A stretch of DNA of 5,700 nt from an uncultured Eubacteriales bacterium (GTDB lineage: Bacteria; Bacillota; Clostridia; Oscillospirales; CAG-272). Location: contig CATLAS010000073.1 of the NCBI GenBank assembly GCA_949878535.1, positions 1 to 5,700 of the forward strand, given 5' to 3'. The position numbers and the translations under genes are program-made. The notes beneath the pieces are model-generated. The model did not search any database. It saw only the letters and a list, made by a program, of their open reading frames with translations, and was not told the origin of the DNA. Shown one piece after another: positions 1-5,700 of this stretch (within the stretch, counting starts at the first letter, position 1; every line of letters begins with the position of its first letter).

Positions 1-2153
1 AGCCAGCGAATCTCTCCGGGAGCAAGCTGCGCCGTATGCTCTGCACCAACGCCATCCCAAAACTTTGTAACACAGCTTTCTGTAGAATTATTTACAAGTG
101 CATATTTGCCGCAGCTCCGATATCCATGCACCTCACAGCATGGATTGTCCGCATAAAAAATATACATCTGATCTTCCATTCCCGCCGCATAATACAAGCT
201 GCGCAGCAAAAGGCGTGTGTTCTGACTGCTGTAGGGCAGCCCCGCAATATACACCCCTCTGCCTGCACCGTATGCATGAGCGCTGAGATGCACTTCCCCG
301 TTAGAAAACTCCAGAATTTCACAGTCGGATGCCACCGCATATACATTATTTTTACATTCGCCGAAATCTATCGGCTCTGTTATATCCGCTGTAATAAAAT
401 GCGATTCTGTTCCCTCTGTATGATACTTGTCCTCGTTTACAGTAAAACCGCGCTCCTGATCCACGCCCAATACATCACTTAACTGAAAATACCGCCCCTG
501 ATAGGGATATGCAGACGGCTCTCCTACACCGATGAAGCCACCGCCCTGCCAAACCCACATGCGCAGCTTCGAAAGCAGCGCTTCATTGTTCCAACACGCA
601 CCTCCGGAAAAAGCAGTACCTGCATCCCCGGCGTTTATAATCACATCAATATCTTCGGGAACACCATTTTCTACAATGTCCGAAAATTGGATAAACCGCA
701 CGTTGACCGCCATACCGCTAAGGGCTTCCAATACACCTAGATAAGAATAGGTTTGCTTATACATCATCCCATGCGCCGCTATATATCCCTGCCAGGAACG
801 CAGTTCTCCCCAACAGTTCAGCACTCCAACCGTAATGGGTGCATAGGGACTGTGCCCCTCAATGGTATCCAGAATTTCACGAAACTCATCGGCAATCCGT
901 TCCACACATTCTACAAACGCAGGAAATTCCGCTGCAAGACTTAAATATCCCCCATATCCGATACGGGACACCGGACTGCGCAGAATCGCGCGACGGGCGG
1001 CAAGCCAGTTTTCCTGCGCTTCTACCTCCGGCTGCCCGCCCGGATAAAAGGAATCCGGGAAAAAATAAGGCAGGAACCGTGCTTCCGTATATTTCACATG
1101 AGGAATATCCGCAATCATACGGAGCGTGGCACCGCTGTTTACACTGCCAACTACCGCATCCAATCCGATACTTGAGAAATACTTTCCATATGGTTCCGCA
1201 CCAATCCAGTTATCCCCCAGAAACATCATCGCTTCTTTGCCTTCCTGATGCACCATTTCTACAAGCTTCGCTGCCCGCTCGCTGACATATTTCTGAATAT
1301 ACTCCATATAATCCAGATACTGTCTGCGAGGCGGACGGAAGGAATTGTTATAATATCCCTCATCCACAAAATCCTCCGGACCTAATTTATAACCATATTC
1401 CTTTTCAAACCCGATCAGTGCAGCAGGAGATACGGCGCCGCCGTATCCAAGCCAATCTACATATTTTTCTCTTCTGCAATTGTCGTAAACCAAAGTAAAA
1501 TGATAAAAGAACGTGGTAAACCGCACCACATCTACATGGGGGTTTTGTGCGAGCCAATGGGACAGAGCTGTTTTCATAAACGCCCAGGACATCTCTCCGT
1601 GGACATCAAATGGAATATCCCGCTCCCGCCCCTGCCAGTTGTTTGTTATATAGTTATACATTTGTGTGGGATCCCAATTGATAAACGCAGGAAAAGAAAG
1701 GGTATACACATGCCCTGGCACCGTTTTTTGTATGGTTACCGTTCCGGCAGTCCGATCTATATTGACATATGCAGCGGGGATGACCACGCCCTGGGTTCGA
1801 TCCCGCACCTCCCAGTTATGCTCCGGATCCCAGTCATAATCCGGTTCCAGTTGACTCTCAAAATATCCTTCCATGATAGGAAAGGAAAGTTGTGCTCCCA
1901 CCGCCGTATGGCGGGTGCTCATCAAAAAAATTCTCTGCCGCTCTGCCGGGTGAGAGCGGGCAAATTCGTTATATCCCCGGGCCACAAAATAGGCGGCATA
2001 TATTTTCGCGGGACGCAATGCGTCTACCGATTCGGTGAGTTCTGTTCCATCGCTATTCCGAACTGCATCCGCGCCCCAGCGCTGGATCAGTTCCTTTGTT
2101 TCCTCCATAAAATCCGCCTGAATGGGGATTGTAAAGCGACCGTGTTTTCTCAT
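1..2153 (-). CDS. gnpA: GH112 1,3-beta-galactosyl-N-acetylhexosamine phosphorylase (lacto-N-biose/galacto-N-biose phosphorylase), 3' end cut by window edge
   Basis: This cytoplasmic enzyme cleaves Gal-beta-1,3-GlcNAc or Gal-beta-1,3-GalNAc with phosphate, giving galactose 1-phosphate and the free N-acetylhexosamine. The frame is open from ATG 2153-2151 to the edge, with 717 codons visible. I recognise the family from long stretches matching the Bifidobacterium longum enzyme as I remember it: GRFTIP near residue 5, GADAVRNSDG at 27-36, WDPTQMYN around 160-167, DVVRFTTFFY around 208-217, MMFLGDNWIGAEPY around 310-323 and RFLPYFFPDSF near 355. D314 in FLGDNW corresponds to the catalytic acid (Asp313 in B. 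longum), and R211 and N167 correspond to known active-site residues. The N-terminal TIM barrel is followed by a Rossmann-like middle domain (VIINAGDAGTAF, GGGFIGVGEPS near 538-547) and a C-terminal beta domain. The visible end, GEIRW, matches the family terminus, so only a few codons are missing. A GGGAGG ribosome binding site 6 nt upstream fixes the start. B. longum lnpA/lnbP is the same family. A galactosyl-rhamnose phosphorylase, also GH112, is a less likely alternative. Confidence 0.93.
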   Translation of the reverse strand, partial: MRKHGRFTIPIQADFMEETKELIQRWGADAVRNSDGTELTESVDALRPAKIYAAYFVARGYNEFARSHPAERQRIFLMSTRHTAVGAQLSFPIMEGYFESQLEPDYDWDPEHNWEVRDRTQGVVIPAAYVNIDRTAGTVTIQKTVPGHVYTLSFPAFINWDPTQMYNYITNNWQGRERDIPFDVHGEMSWAFMKTALSHWLAQNPHVDVVRFTTFFYHFTLVYDNCRREKYVDWLGYGGAVSPAALIGFEKEYGYKLGPEDFVDEGYYNNSFRPPRRQYLDYMEYIQKYVSERAAKLVEMVHQEGKEAMMFLGDNWIGAEPYGKYFSSIGLDAVVGSVNSGATLRMIADIPHVKYTEARFLPYFFPDSFYPGGQPEVEAQENWLAARRAILRSPVSRIGYGGYLSLAAEFPAFVECVERIADEFREILDTIEGHSPYAPITVGVLNCWGELRSWQGYIAAHGMMYKQTYSYLGVLEALSGMAVNVRFIQFSDIVENGVPEDIDVIINAGDAGTAFSGGACWNNEALLSKLRMWVWQGGGFIGVGEPSAYPYQGRYFQLSDVLGVDQERGFTVNEDKYHTEGTESHFITADITEPIDFGECKNNVYAVASDCEILEFSNGEVHLSAHAYGAGRGVYIAGLPYSSQNTRLLLRSLYYAAGMEDQMYIFYADNPCCEVHGYRSCGKYALVNNSTESCVTKFWDGVGAEHTAQLAPGEIRW

Positions 2154-2159
2154 TTACTT

Positions 2160-2165
2160 CCTCCC
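2160..2165 (-). promoter_or_regulatory. Ribosome binding site of the GH112 gene
   Basis: GGGAGG on the minus strand lies 6 nt before ATG 2153. It fills half of the 12-bp gap after the permease stop codon, so the two genes are tightly linked and probably co-translated. It fixes the GH112 start. Confidence 0.85.
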
Positions 2166-3023
2166 TTAGTCCTTGAGCCCGCCTACATTCATTCCTTGGG
2201 TAAGCTTTTTCTGTACCAGAATATACAAAATCAGCGTAGGGAGCATAACCATCACAAGTCCTGCATACATCTGCCCGTATTGGGCGGCGGCATTCTGTGC
2301 TTTCATCAGATTCATGAGTCCAACCGGCAATGTTTTTGCCTGATCCCGGGTCATCAGGGTGAGTGCAATAATGTACTCATTCCAGAAAGATAAAAAGTTA
2401 AATAATATTACCGTAATAACAGAAGGGCGCGCCATGGGAATCATCACCCGGATCATCGTCTGCATATATCCGCTTCCATCTACATACGCTGCCTCTTCAT
2501 ATTCTTTGGGAAGTGTCTGAAAATAACTCGATAGAAGGTAAATTGTAAAAGGCAGCGCGGTAGACGCATACACCAGTGCAAGCACAAACCGATTGTTCAG
2601 AAAGATGGGGGATCCTATCAGGTTGCCTGCATCCACCAACATCAAAAAAATCGGAACCACAATATAACTGACGTTGATAAACAATCCACCCATAAACAGC
2701 GTGCGTATCAGTCTACGTCCACCAAATCGGTATCTCGCCAGAACGTACGCCGCAGGCAGTGCCACTACCAAAAGGATTCCCAAGGCCATGGCTGTCACAA
2801 TGACAGAATTGAGAAAATATTCACCCATGTGCGCTTCCCGCCAGGCACGTGCAAAATTTTCAAAATAAAGTCCAGCAGGCAGCGACCAAGGATTCTGATA
2901 AAACTCTGCATTCTCTTTCAGAGAAGCAAGAAACACCCAGCCCACAGGAATAATAATAGACAGCGCAAACAGGATGAGGACAATATAAATAAAAATTCGA
3001 TACAGCTTATCGCCCTTGTTCAT
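2166..3023 (-). CDS. Sugar ABC transporter permease, MalG/UgpE-type (CUT1 family)
   Basis: This is the second inner-membrane subunit of the carbohydrate importer (binding-protein-dependent transport inner-membrane component, PF00528), 285 residues. It has about six membrane segments, roughly at residues 9-33, 70-96, 107-130, 146-168, 200-224 and 250-272. The EAA loop that docks on the ATPase is clear at about 177-200: EEAAYVDGSG, then IRVMIPMARP. FWNEYIIALTLM near 213-224 and the C-terminal KLTQGMNVGGLKD are typical of MalG-like partners. The frame continues upstream to a TTG at 3041. I chose ATG 3023 because GGAGG sits 5 nt upstream of it and the TTG has no ribosome binding site. It starts 21 bp after the other permease and ends 12 bp before the GH112 gene, which suggests transport of that enzyme's disaccharide substrate. 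The exact sugar is not readable from the sequence. Confidence 0.94.
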   Translation of the reverse strand: MNKGDKLYRIFIYIVLILFALSIIIPVGWVFLASLKENAEFYQNPWSLPAGLYFENFARAWREAHMGEYFLNSVIVTAMALGILLVVALPAAYVLARYRFGGRRLIRTLFMGGLFINVSYIVVPIFLMLVDAGNLIGSPIFLNNRFVLALVYASTALPFTIYLLSSYFQTLPKEYEEAAYVDGSGYMQTMIRVMIPMARPSVITVILFNFLSFWNEYIIALTLMTRDQAKTLPVGLMNLMKAQNAAAQYGQMYAGLVMVMLPTLILYILVQKKLTQGMNVGGLKD

Positions 3024-3028
3024 AGACA

Positions 3029-3033
3029 CCTCC
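3029..3033 (-). promoter_or_regulatory. Ribosome binding site that decides the start of the second permease
   Basis: GGAGG on the minus strand lies 5 nt upstream of ATG 3023. This supports the 285-residue protein over a six-residue longer version starting at TTG 3041, which has an A/T-rich upstream without a purine-rich site. Confidence 0.85.
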
Positions 3034-3044
3034 GGCTGCAAAAA

Positions 3045-3938
3045 TCATAAATCTATACTTTCCCGCCGAGTCACCAAATTAATCAGTCCGGACAGGGCGA
3101 AGGAAAACAGAAAAACAAGCACGCCAATCGCCATACCATATCCGTAGGAGGAATTGGTATATGCCTGCTTGTACATATAGCTTAGGAACACTTCCGTAGA
3201 ACCGTCTGGACCACCGCTGGTCATAGCGCGCACCAGCAAAAAGCTGATATTGATGGAGCTGATGATAAAGAAGGTTAGCGTGGTACGGATGTTTGTCCAG
3301 ATCAGCGGAATCGTTATGGTGAAAAACTGACGCACTCTGCCTGCCCCCTCCAGAGAAGCCGCTTCGTACATACTTTCCGGCACAGAGGACATGGCAGCCG
3401 TATACATAACCATATAATATCCCACCGCCTGCCAGATCATTGCAATTGCAATACTGTATATAACAATCTTCTGATCCCCCAACCACAGGACGGGATCTGC
3501 TTCACCGCCTGTAAAAAAGGATATAAGTGTATTGAGCAGCCCGCGGCTGGGATCGTATACAGCAGAAAAAATTGCGGCAATAACTACGGCAGATAAAATA
3601 TTCGGAATATAGAAAATCACTCGGAAAAAGCCTTTAAAGCGCAGCTTCTCTCTGGTAAGGATCGCTGCTGTAATCAATGCCATCGCCATTGTAACAACCG
3701 TTACAACCACAATCAGCAGAACTGTATTCTGAAAGGATTGCCAGAATTTTGCATCAGAAAACAGCTTTATAAAGTTGTCAAATCCCACGAATTCTTTATT
3801 CAGAGAATATCCTCCCCATTTATACATAGAAATGACAAATATATTCAGAGTGGGATACAGCATGAAAACAGCAAATAATATCAGTGCAGGAACCGTACAC
3901 ACAGTGAGAAATGCACGCCTGCCCTTGTGTTTTCGCAT
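3045..3938 (-). CDS. Sugar ABC transporter permease, MalF/UgpA-type (CUT1 family)
   Basis: This is the first inner-membrane subunit of the importer, 297 residues, PF00528 family. It has about six hydrophobic segments, roughly at residues 10-36, 70-94, 104-127, 158-182, 216-237 and 265-289. FVGFDNFIKLF at 50-60 is the conserved MalF/UgpA-type stretch after the first helix. The EAA loop is at 192-211 (EAASLEGAGR, then ITIPLIW), where the shared ATPase would dock. An upstream ATG at 3980 would add 14 residues, but it lies inside the loop of a strong hairpin and has no good ribosome binding site. ATG 3938 has AAAGGAG 11 nt upstream, a slightly long spacing, and gives the normal short basic N-terminus (MRKHKGRR) before helix 1. 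It follows the binding-protein gene by 63 bp and precedes its partner permease by 21 bp. No ATPase gene is visible, as is common for Firmicute CUT1 systems served by an MsmK/MsmX-like protein. Confidence 0.94.
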   Translation of the reverse strand: MRKHKGRRAFLTVCTVPALILFAVFMLYPTLNIFVISMYKWGGYSLNKEFVGFDNFIKLFSDAKFWQSFQNTVLLIVVVTVVTMAMALITAAILTREKLRFKGFFRVIFYIPNILSAVVIAAIFSAVYDPSRGLLNTLISFFTGGEADPVLWLGDQKIVIYSIAIAMIWQAVGYYMVMYTAAMSSVPESMYEAASLEGAGRVRQFFTITIPLIWTNIRTTLTFFIISSINISFLLVRAMTSGGPDGSTEVFLSYMYKQAYTNSSYGYGMAIGVLVFLFSFALSGLINLVTRRESIDL

Positions 3939-3949
3939 GGATACAGTTG

Positions 3950-3956
3950 CTCCTTT
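3950..3956 (-). promoter_or_regulatory. Ribosome binding site that decides the start of the first permease
   Basis: AAAGGAG on the minus strand lies 11 nt before ATG 3938. Its upstream edge overlaps a small TTCCT/AGGAA inverted repeat (3955-3968, loop of four), so folding of the leader could affect access to it. No comparable site precedes the alternative ATG at 3980. Confidence 0.65.
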
Positions 3957-3969
3957 CCTTAGAAGGAAT

Positions 3970-3990
3970 CGGCAGGGCATTGCCCTGCCG
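3970..3990 (-). promoter_or_regulatory. Intercistronic stem-loop after the binding-protein gene
   Basis: A perfect 9-bp GC-rich stem (3970-3978 paired with 3982-3990, arms CGGCAGGGC and GCCCTGCCG on the minus strand) closes a 3-nt loop 11 nt after the stop codon of the binding-protein gene. The downstream tail ATTCCTTCT is only weakly T-rich, so it is not a convincing full terminator. It fits a partial terminator or an mRNA 3'-end stabiliser that keeps the binding protein more abundant than the permeases, as the malE-malF intercistronic structure does. That role is inferred. Confidence 0.7.
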
Positions 3991-4001
3991 TTTGCATGAG
4001 A

Positions 4002-5327
4002 TTATTTCTTCAAAGCCTTCCGCAGGCTGTCGCTGGCTTTTCCAATAGCCTCCTGCCATTCATCAACCGTCTTGTCCCCAGACACAATGCTGTTGACCGT
4101 ACCAAACAGCGTATCCGTCATGCTCACACCCTCTACAGGGTTCGTTGCGGCAAATCCGCCCATAACTGCTTTTGCACCTGTATCGTAAATGCTGTAGAAC
4201 AGTTTATTCTCACCCTCAAGCATGTCGCTGACACCCTGTATAGGTTGAATTGCACCAGCCTCGGCAAAAATTTTCACCGCCTTATCGGAATACAAATATG
4301 CGATAAAATCCTTTGCTTCATCTTTGTGATCTGCGTTTTCCGGTACCCAAATCTGCTCAAAATAGGTGTAAGAATAGCGGTCTTTATCGCTTTCAATCGC
4401 AGGAAGCGCCATAAAACCCCATTTGAAGCCTTCGGCTCTGGGTGCGTCTGCCATTTCTCCGGAAACCCATGTTCCGTTAGGCATAAACAATGCCTTGTTA
4501 TCCAAAACAAGCTGCTGATTTTTCAGATAGTTGTCATTGTTGGCATTTGCCACTGTTGTAGGTTCGGTATACGATGCAAGGCGGGCAACGACATCCAACG
4601 CTTCTCTTGCAGCCTTATCATCCCACACCCCTTCTTTATACTGCATGCAATCGTTGTAGAAATCCACACCGCCAGTCTCGCAAAGAAGCGCATATATAAG
4701 TGAATCAAAATATCCTGCCGTAGGGTAGGTAAAGAGGGCAATATTTTCCGCCTCTGCCTTCTGACCCAACTCCCACATTTCATCCCATGTTGTCGGAAGG
4801 CTCCAGTTTTTCTCTGCAAATAATGCTGCATTATAAAACAACCCGCAGGGGCCGTAAAACATGGGCGCCATATACATTTTGTCGTCACCATACGGATGGG
4901 TAGCCGCAGTATCCGTAAATCCGTCGATCAACTTCTCTTTTACTGTCTTTTCTTCACCAAATACCTTTTTATCTAGTATATCGGATATATCCGCCAGGGA
5001 ATTTTCCCGGATCATCGTCTCTGTGAGTCCTGCTTCCCTGCCTGTTGCAAGATGCACCACATCCGGATAATCGCCGGATTTCATCTTGGAACCAATCACA
5101 TCCTCCAGATTTTTCTCCGCGGTCAATTCAATTTTAATGTCCTGGTGATCCGCTTCATAAGCTGCCGCTACGTCCTCCCACATTTTTTTACCATATGCAG
5201 ACTCTAATACAGCAACCTTCAGCACCGTTTTACCGTCTGCATCCTTATCGTCATCCCGCAAACCGCAGGAAGCAAAAAGTGAGACTGTTAAAACAAGCGT
5301 AATAAGCAGTGCAAAAAATCGTTTCAT
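4002..5327 (-). CDS. Extracellular sugar-binding lipoprotein of the ABC transporter (family 1 solute-binding protein)
   Basis: This is the membrane-anchored receptor that captures the sugar outside the cell and delivers it to the two permeases; 441 residues, normal for the family. Residues 1-21 form a lipoprotein signal: a KR start, a hydrophobic core, and lipobox LFASC with the lipidated cysteine at 21. A charged linker (RDDDKDADG) follows. Typical family 1 features are the beta-strand TVLKVAVLES at 34-43, MWEDVAAAYEADH at 49-61, YPDVVHLATG at 87-96, GLFYNAALFAEKNW at 162-175, WDEMWELGQKAEAENI at 181-196 and ALFMPNGTWVSGEM at 279-292. The last stretch, the aromatic MFYGPCGLFYN region and the overall layout recall N-acetylglucosamine/chitobiose-type (NgcE-like) binders, which would suit an amino-sugar disaccharide. 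This is a resemblance only. The frame stays open to an ATG at 5405, but that start would put 26 hydrophilic residues before the signal peptide. ATG 5327 has AAAGGA 10 nt upstream. The gene is first in the apparent operon. Confidence 0.94.
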   Translation of the reverse strand: MKRFFALLITLVLTVSLFASCGLRDDDKDADGKTVLKVAVLESAYGKKMWEDVAAAYEADHQDIKIELTAEKNLEDVIGSKMKSGDYPDVVHLATGREAGLTETMIRENSLADISDILDKKVFGEEKTVKEKLIDGFTDTAATHPYGDDKMYMAPMFYGPCGLFYNAALFAEKNWSLPTTWDEMWELGQKAEAENIALFTYPTAGYFDSLIYALLCETGGVDFYNDCMQYKEGVWDDKAAREALDVVARLASYTEPTTVANANNDNYLKNQQLVLDNKALFMPNGTWVSGEMADAPRAEGFKWGFMALPAIESDKDRYSYTYFEQIWVPENADHKDEAKDFIAYLYSDKAVKIFAEAGAIQPIQGVSDMLEGENKLFYSIYDTGAKAVMGGFAATNPVEGVSMTDTLFGTVNSIVSGDKTVDEWQEAIGKASDSLRKALKK

Positions 5328-5337
5328 CTTTTCTGTA

Positions 5338-5343
5338 TCCTTT
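5338..5343 (-). promoter_or_regulatory. Ribosome binding site that decides the start of the binding-protein gene
   Basis: AAAGGA on the minus strand lies 10 nt before ATG 5327, the start that gives a proper lipoprotein signal peptide. The in-frame ATGs further upstream (5405 and 5399) would bury this signal behind a hydrophilic extension. Confidence 0.65.
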
Positions 5344-5353
5344 CCAAATAGCC

Positions 5354-5373
5354 GCCGGAACGATCCGCCCGGC
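5354..5373 (+). terminator. Possible plus-strand intrinsic terminator / leader hairpin
   Basis: GCCGG (5354-5358) and CCGGC (5369-5373) can pair around a 10-nt loop. On the plus strand the stem is followed directly by TTTTGTTT, a terminator-like arrangement that would stop transcription heading into the back of the operon. On the minus strand it would lie in the leader of the binding-protein mRNA, about 10 nt upstream of the ribosome binding site. The stem is only 5 bp, so this is a weak call. Confidence 0.25.
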
Positions 5374-5417
5374 TTTTGTTTGATTTCATCCGTTAGCATT
5401 GCCAAAGCAGATGAAAA

Positions 5418-5434
5418 TATACATGTTTTGTATA
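5418..5434. promoter_or_regulatory. Operator-like 17-bp palindrome
   Basis: TATACA and TGTATA form a perfect 6-bp inverted repeat separated by 5 bp, about 90 bp before the start of the binding-protein gene. Its size and place suit a dimeric repressor or activator controlling the operon. The odd spacer argues against a classical CG-centred LacI-type site. The regulator is not in the window, and A/T-rich palindromes also arise by chance. Confidence 0.4.
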
Positions 5435-5443
5435 AATTTAACG

Positions 5444-5472
5444 GGAATAGGATATAAAAAAGATCTCAACAA
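5444..5472 (-). promoter_or_regulatory. Weak sigma-A promoter candidate for the operon
   Basis: On the minus strand TTGTTG (5472-5467) is followed after 17 bp by TATTCC (5449-5444). Both hexamers match the consensus poorly. If used, transcription would start near 5437, immediately before the palindrome at 5418-5434, where a bound repressor would block it. I found no better -35/-10 pair in the region, and the promoter could also lie beyond the right edge. Confidence 0.25.
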
Positions 5473-5548
5473 CCGGAATAAACATATAACGCAATTGAAA
5501 AAACTTCACGCAGTAAAGGGAGCCTTTTTGTTTGGTGCTTCGGCGAGA

Positions 5549-5571
5549 CACCTCCCTTTGCTGGGGGGAGG
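5549..5571. repeat. Repeat unit A, hairpin-forming
   Basis: It shares the 18-bp stretch CACCTCCCTTTGCTGGGG with unit B, starting 59 bp upstream of it. CCTCCC (5551-5556) pairs with GGGAGG (5566-5571) around a 9-nt loop. Confidence 0.7.
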
Positions 5572-5607
5572 CTTAAAGCGAGAAAGTTTTGCGGTGTAAT
5601 ATGTCTC

Positions 5608-5627
5608 CACCTCCCTTTGCTGGGGAG
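5608..5627. repeat. Repeat unit B, hairpin-forming
   Basis: Second copy of the 18-bp stretch, identical to unit A over 5608-5625. CTCCC (5611-5615) pairs with GGGAG (5623-5627) around a 7-nt loop. Confidence 0.7.
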
Positions 5628-5700
5628 CCTAATAAAGTTGGGGATTACACAGGAACTCCCTTTCCGTGTGGACCTTTTTCGTCTGCAATCTTCGTTTCGG

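Larger units (their letters stand above)
5515..5670. repeat. Cluster of CTCCCTTT-type inverted and direct repeats
   Basis: The octamer CTCCCTTT occurs three times on the plus strand (5552-5559, 5611-5618, 5656-5663) and once inverted as AAAGGGAG (5515-5522). The inverted copy can pair with the first direct copy around a spacer with its own GGTG/CACC arms (5534-5537 and 5549-5552). GTGTAAT (5594-5600) and ATTACAC (5644-5650) enclose the second copy. The third copy lies in the hairpin ACAC-A-GGAA / TTCC-GTGT (5647-5669), which has one bulged base. From memory, similar CTCCCTTT/GGGAG palindromic intergenic elements are scattered in gut Clostridia genomes, which suggests an interspersed REP- or MITE-like element. 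No transposase is present. Confidence 0.6.
5328..5700. other. Gene-free upstream region: operon leader, regulatory sites and repeats
   Basis: I see no supported coding region in these 373 bp. An open frame on the plus strand (5399-5599) has no ribosome binding site and its second half is built from the CTCCCTTT repeats, so I treat it as spurious. From left to right the region holds the leader of the binding-protein gene, including a GCCGG/CCGGC hairpin (5354-5373), the palindrome at 5418-5434, a weak promoter candidate at 5444-5472, an A/T-rich stretch, and the repeat cluster from 5515 to about 5670. No divergent regulator gene begins within the window. Confidence 0.7.

Noticed and set aside
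36..482. Plus-strand open frame of 148 codons near the left edge
   Set aside because: It is antisense to the C-terminal part of the GH112 gene, whose frame is continuous here and matches the family up to the edge.
1500..2393. Long plus-strand open frame of 297 codons
   Set aside because: It lies opposite the GH112 gene and the end of the second permease, both of which have clear family matches. Its translation has no recognisable domain and is rich in His, Cys and Arg, as expected for an antisense shadow.
3996..4703. Plus-strand open frame of 235 codons
   Set aside because: It is the antisense shadow of the binding-protein gene, with no family features and no supporting ribosome binding site.
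5328..5405. N-terminal extension of the binding protein from ATG 5405
   Set aside because: It would put 26 hydrophilic residues before a standard lipoprotein signal peptide. ATG 5327 has its own ribosome binding site.
5572..5586. Possible CcpA (cre) site around TTAAAGCGAGAAA
   Set aside because: It matches the central CG and A-rich left half only. The right half of the consensus is missing and it is far from the likely promoter.
5399..5599. Plus-strand open frame of 66 codons upstream of the operon
   Set aside because: It has no ribosome binding site, its composition is unlike a protein, and its second half is made of the palindromic repeat units.
5549..5670. CRISPR array
   Set aside because: The repeat units are only partly alike, their spacing is unequal (59 and 45 bp), the spacers themselves form inverted repeats, and there are no cas genes.

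Overview
The window looks like Clostridia (gut Firmicutes) DNA. The evidence is moderate GC content, strong GGAGG-type ribosome binding sites, a short-signal lipoprotein substrate-binding protein, a sugar ABC transporter without its own ATPase, and an intergenic cluster of CTCCCTTT-type palindromic repeats. I cannot name a genus from the sequence alone.

All four real genes lie on the minus strand and are read from right to left as one apparent operon. In order of transcription they are: a lipoprotein sugar-binding protein (5327-4002), two CUT1-type membrane permeases (3938-3045 and 3023-2166), and a GH112 phosphorylase of the lacto-N-biose / galacto-N-biose type (2153 to the left edge). The phosphorylase is cut by the window edge only a few codons before its expected end. 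The gaps between genes are 63, 21 and 12 bp. The 63-bp gap after the binding-protein gene carries a strong stem-loop.

The genes make a coherent import-and-phosphorolysis unit. The lipoprotein captures a beta-galactosyl disaccharide and the two permeases carry it across the membrane, powered by an ATPase encoded elsewhere. The GH112 enzyme then splits it with phosphate into galactose 1-phosphate and an N-acetylhexosamine. The most likely substrates are Gal-beta-1,3-GlcNAc (from milk oligosaccharides) or Gal-beta-1,3-GalNAc (mucin core 1). The transporter specificity is inferred from the neighbouring enzyme.

The right-hand 373 bp (5328-5700) holds no convincing gene. It contains the operon leader, a perfect 17-bp operator-like palindrome (5418-5434), a weak possible promoter, and a cluster of inverted and direct repeats (5515-5670). 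I found no sign of a wholly new biological system. The regulatory palindrome, the repeat cluster, the intercistronic hairpin and the acceptor-site detail of the GH112 enzyme are the points worth a second look.
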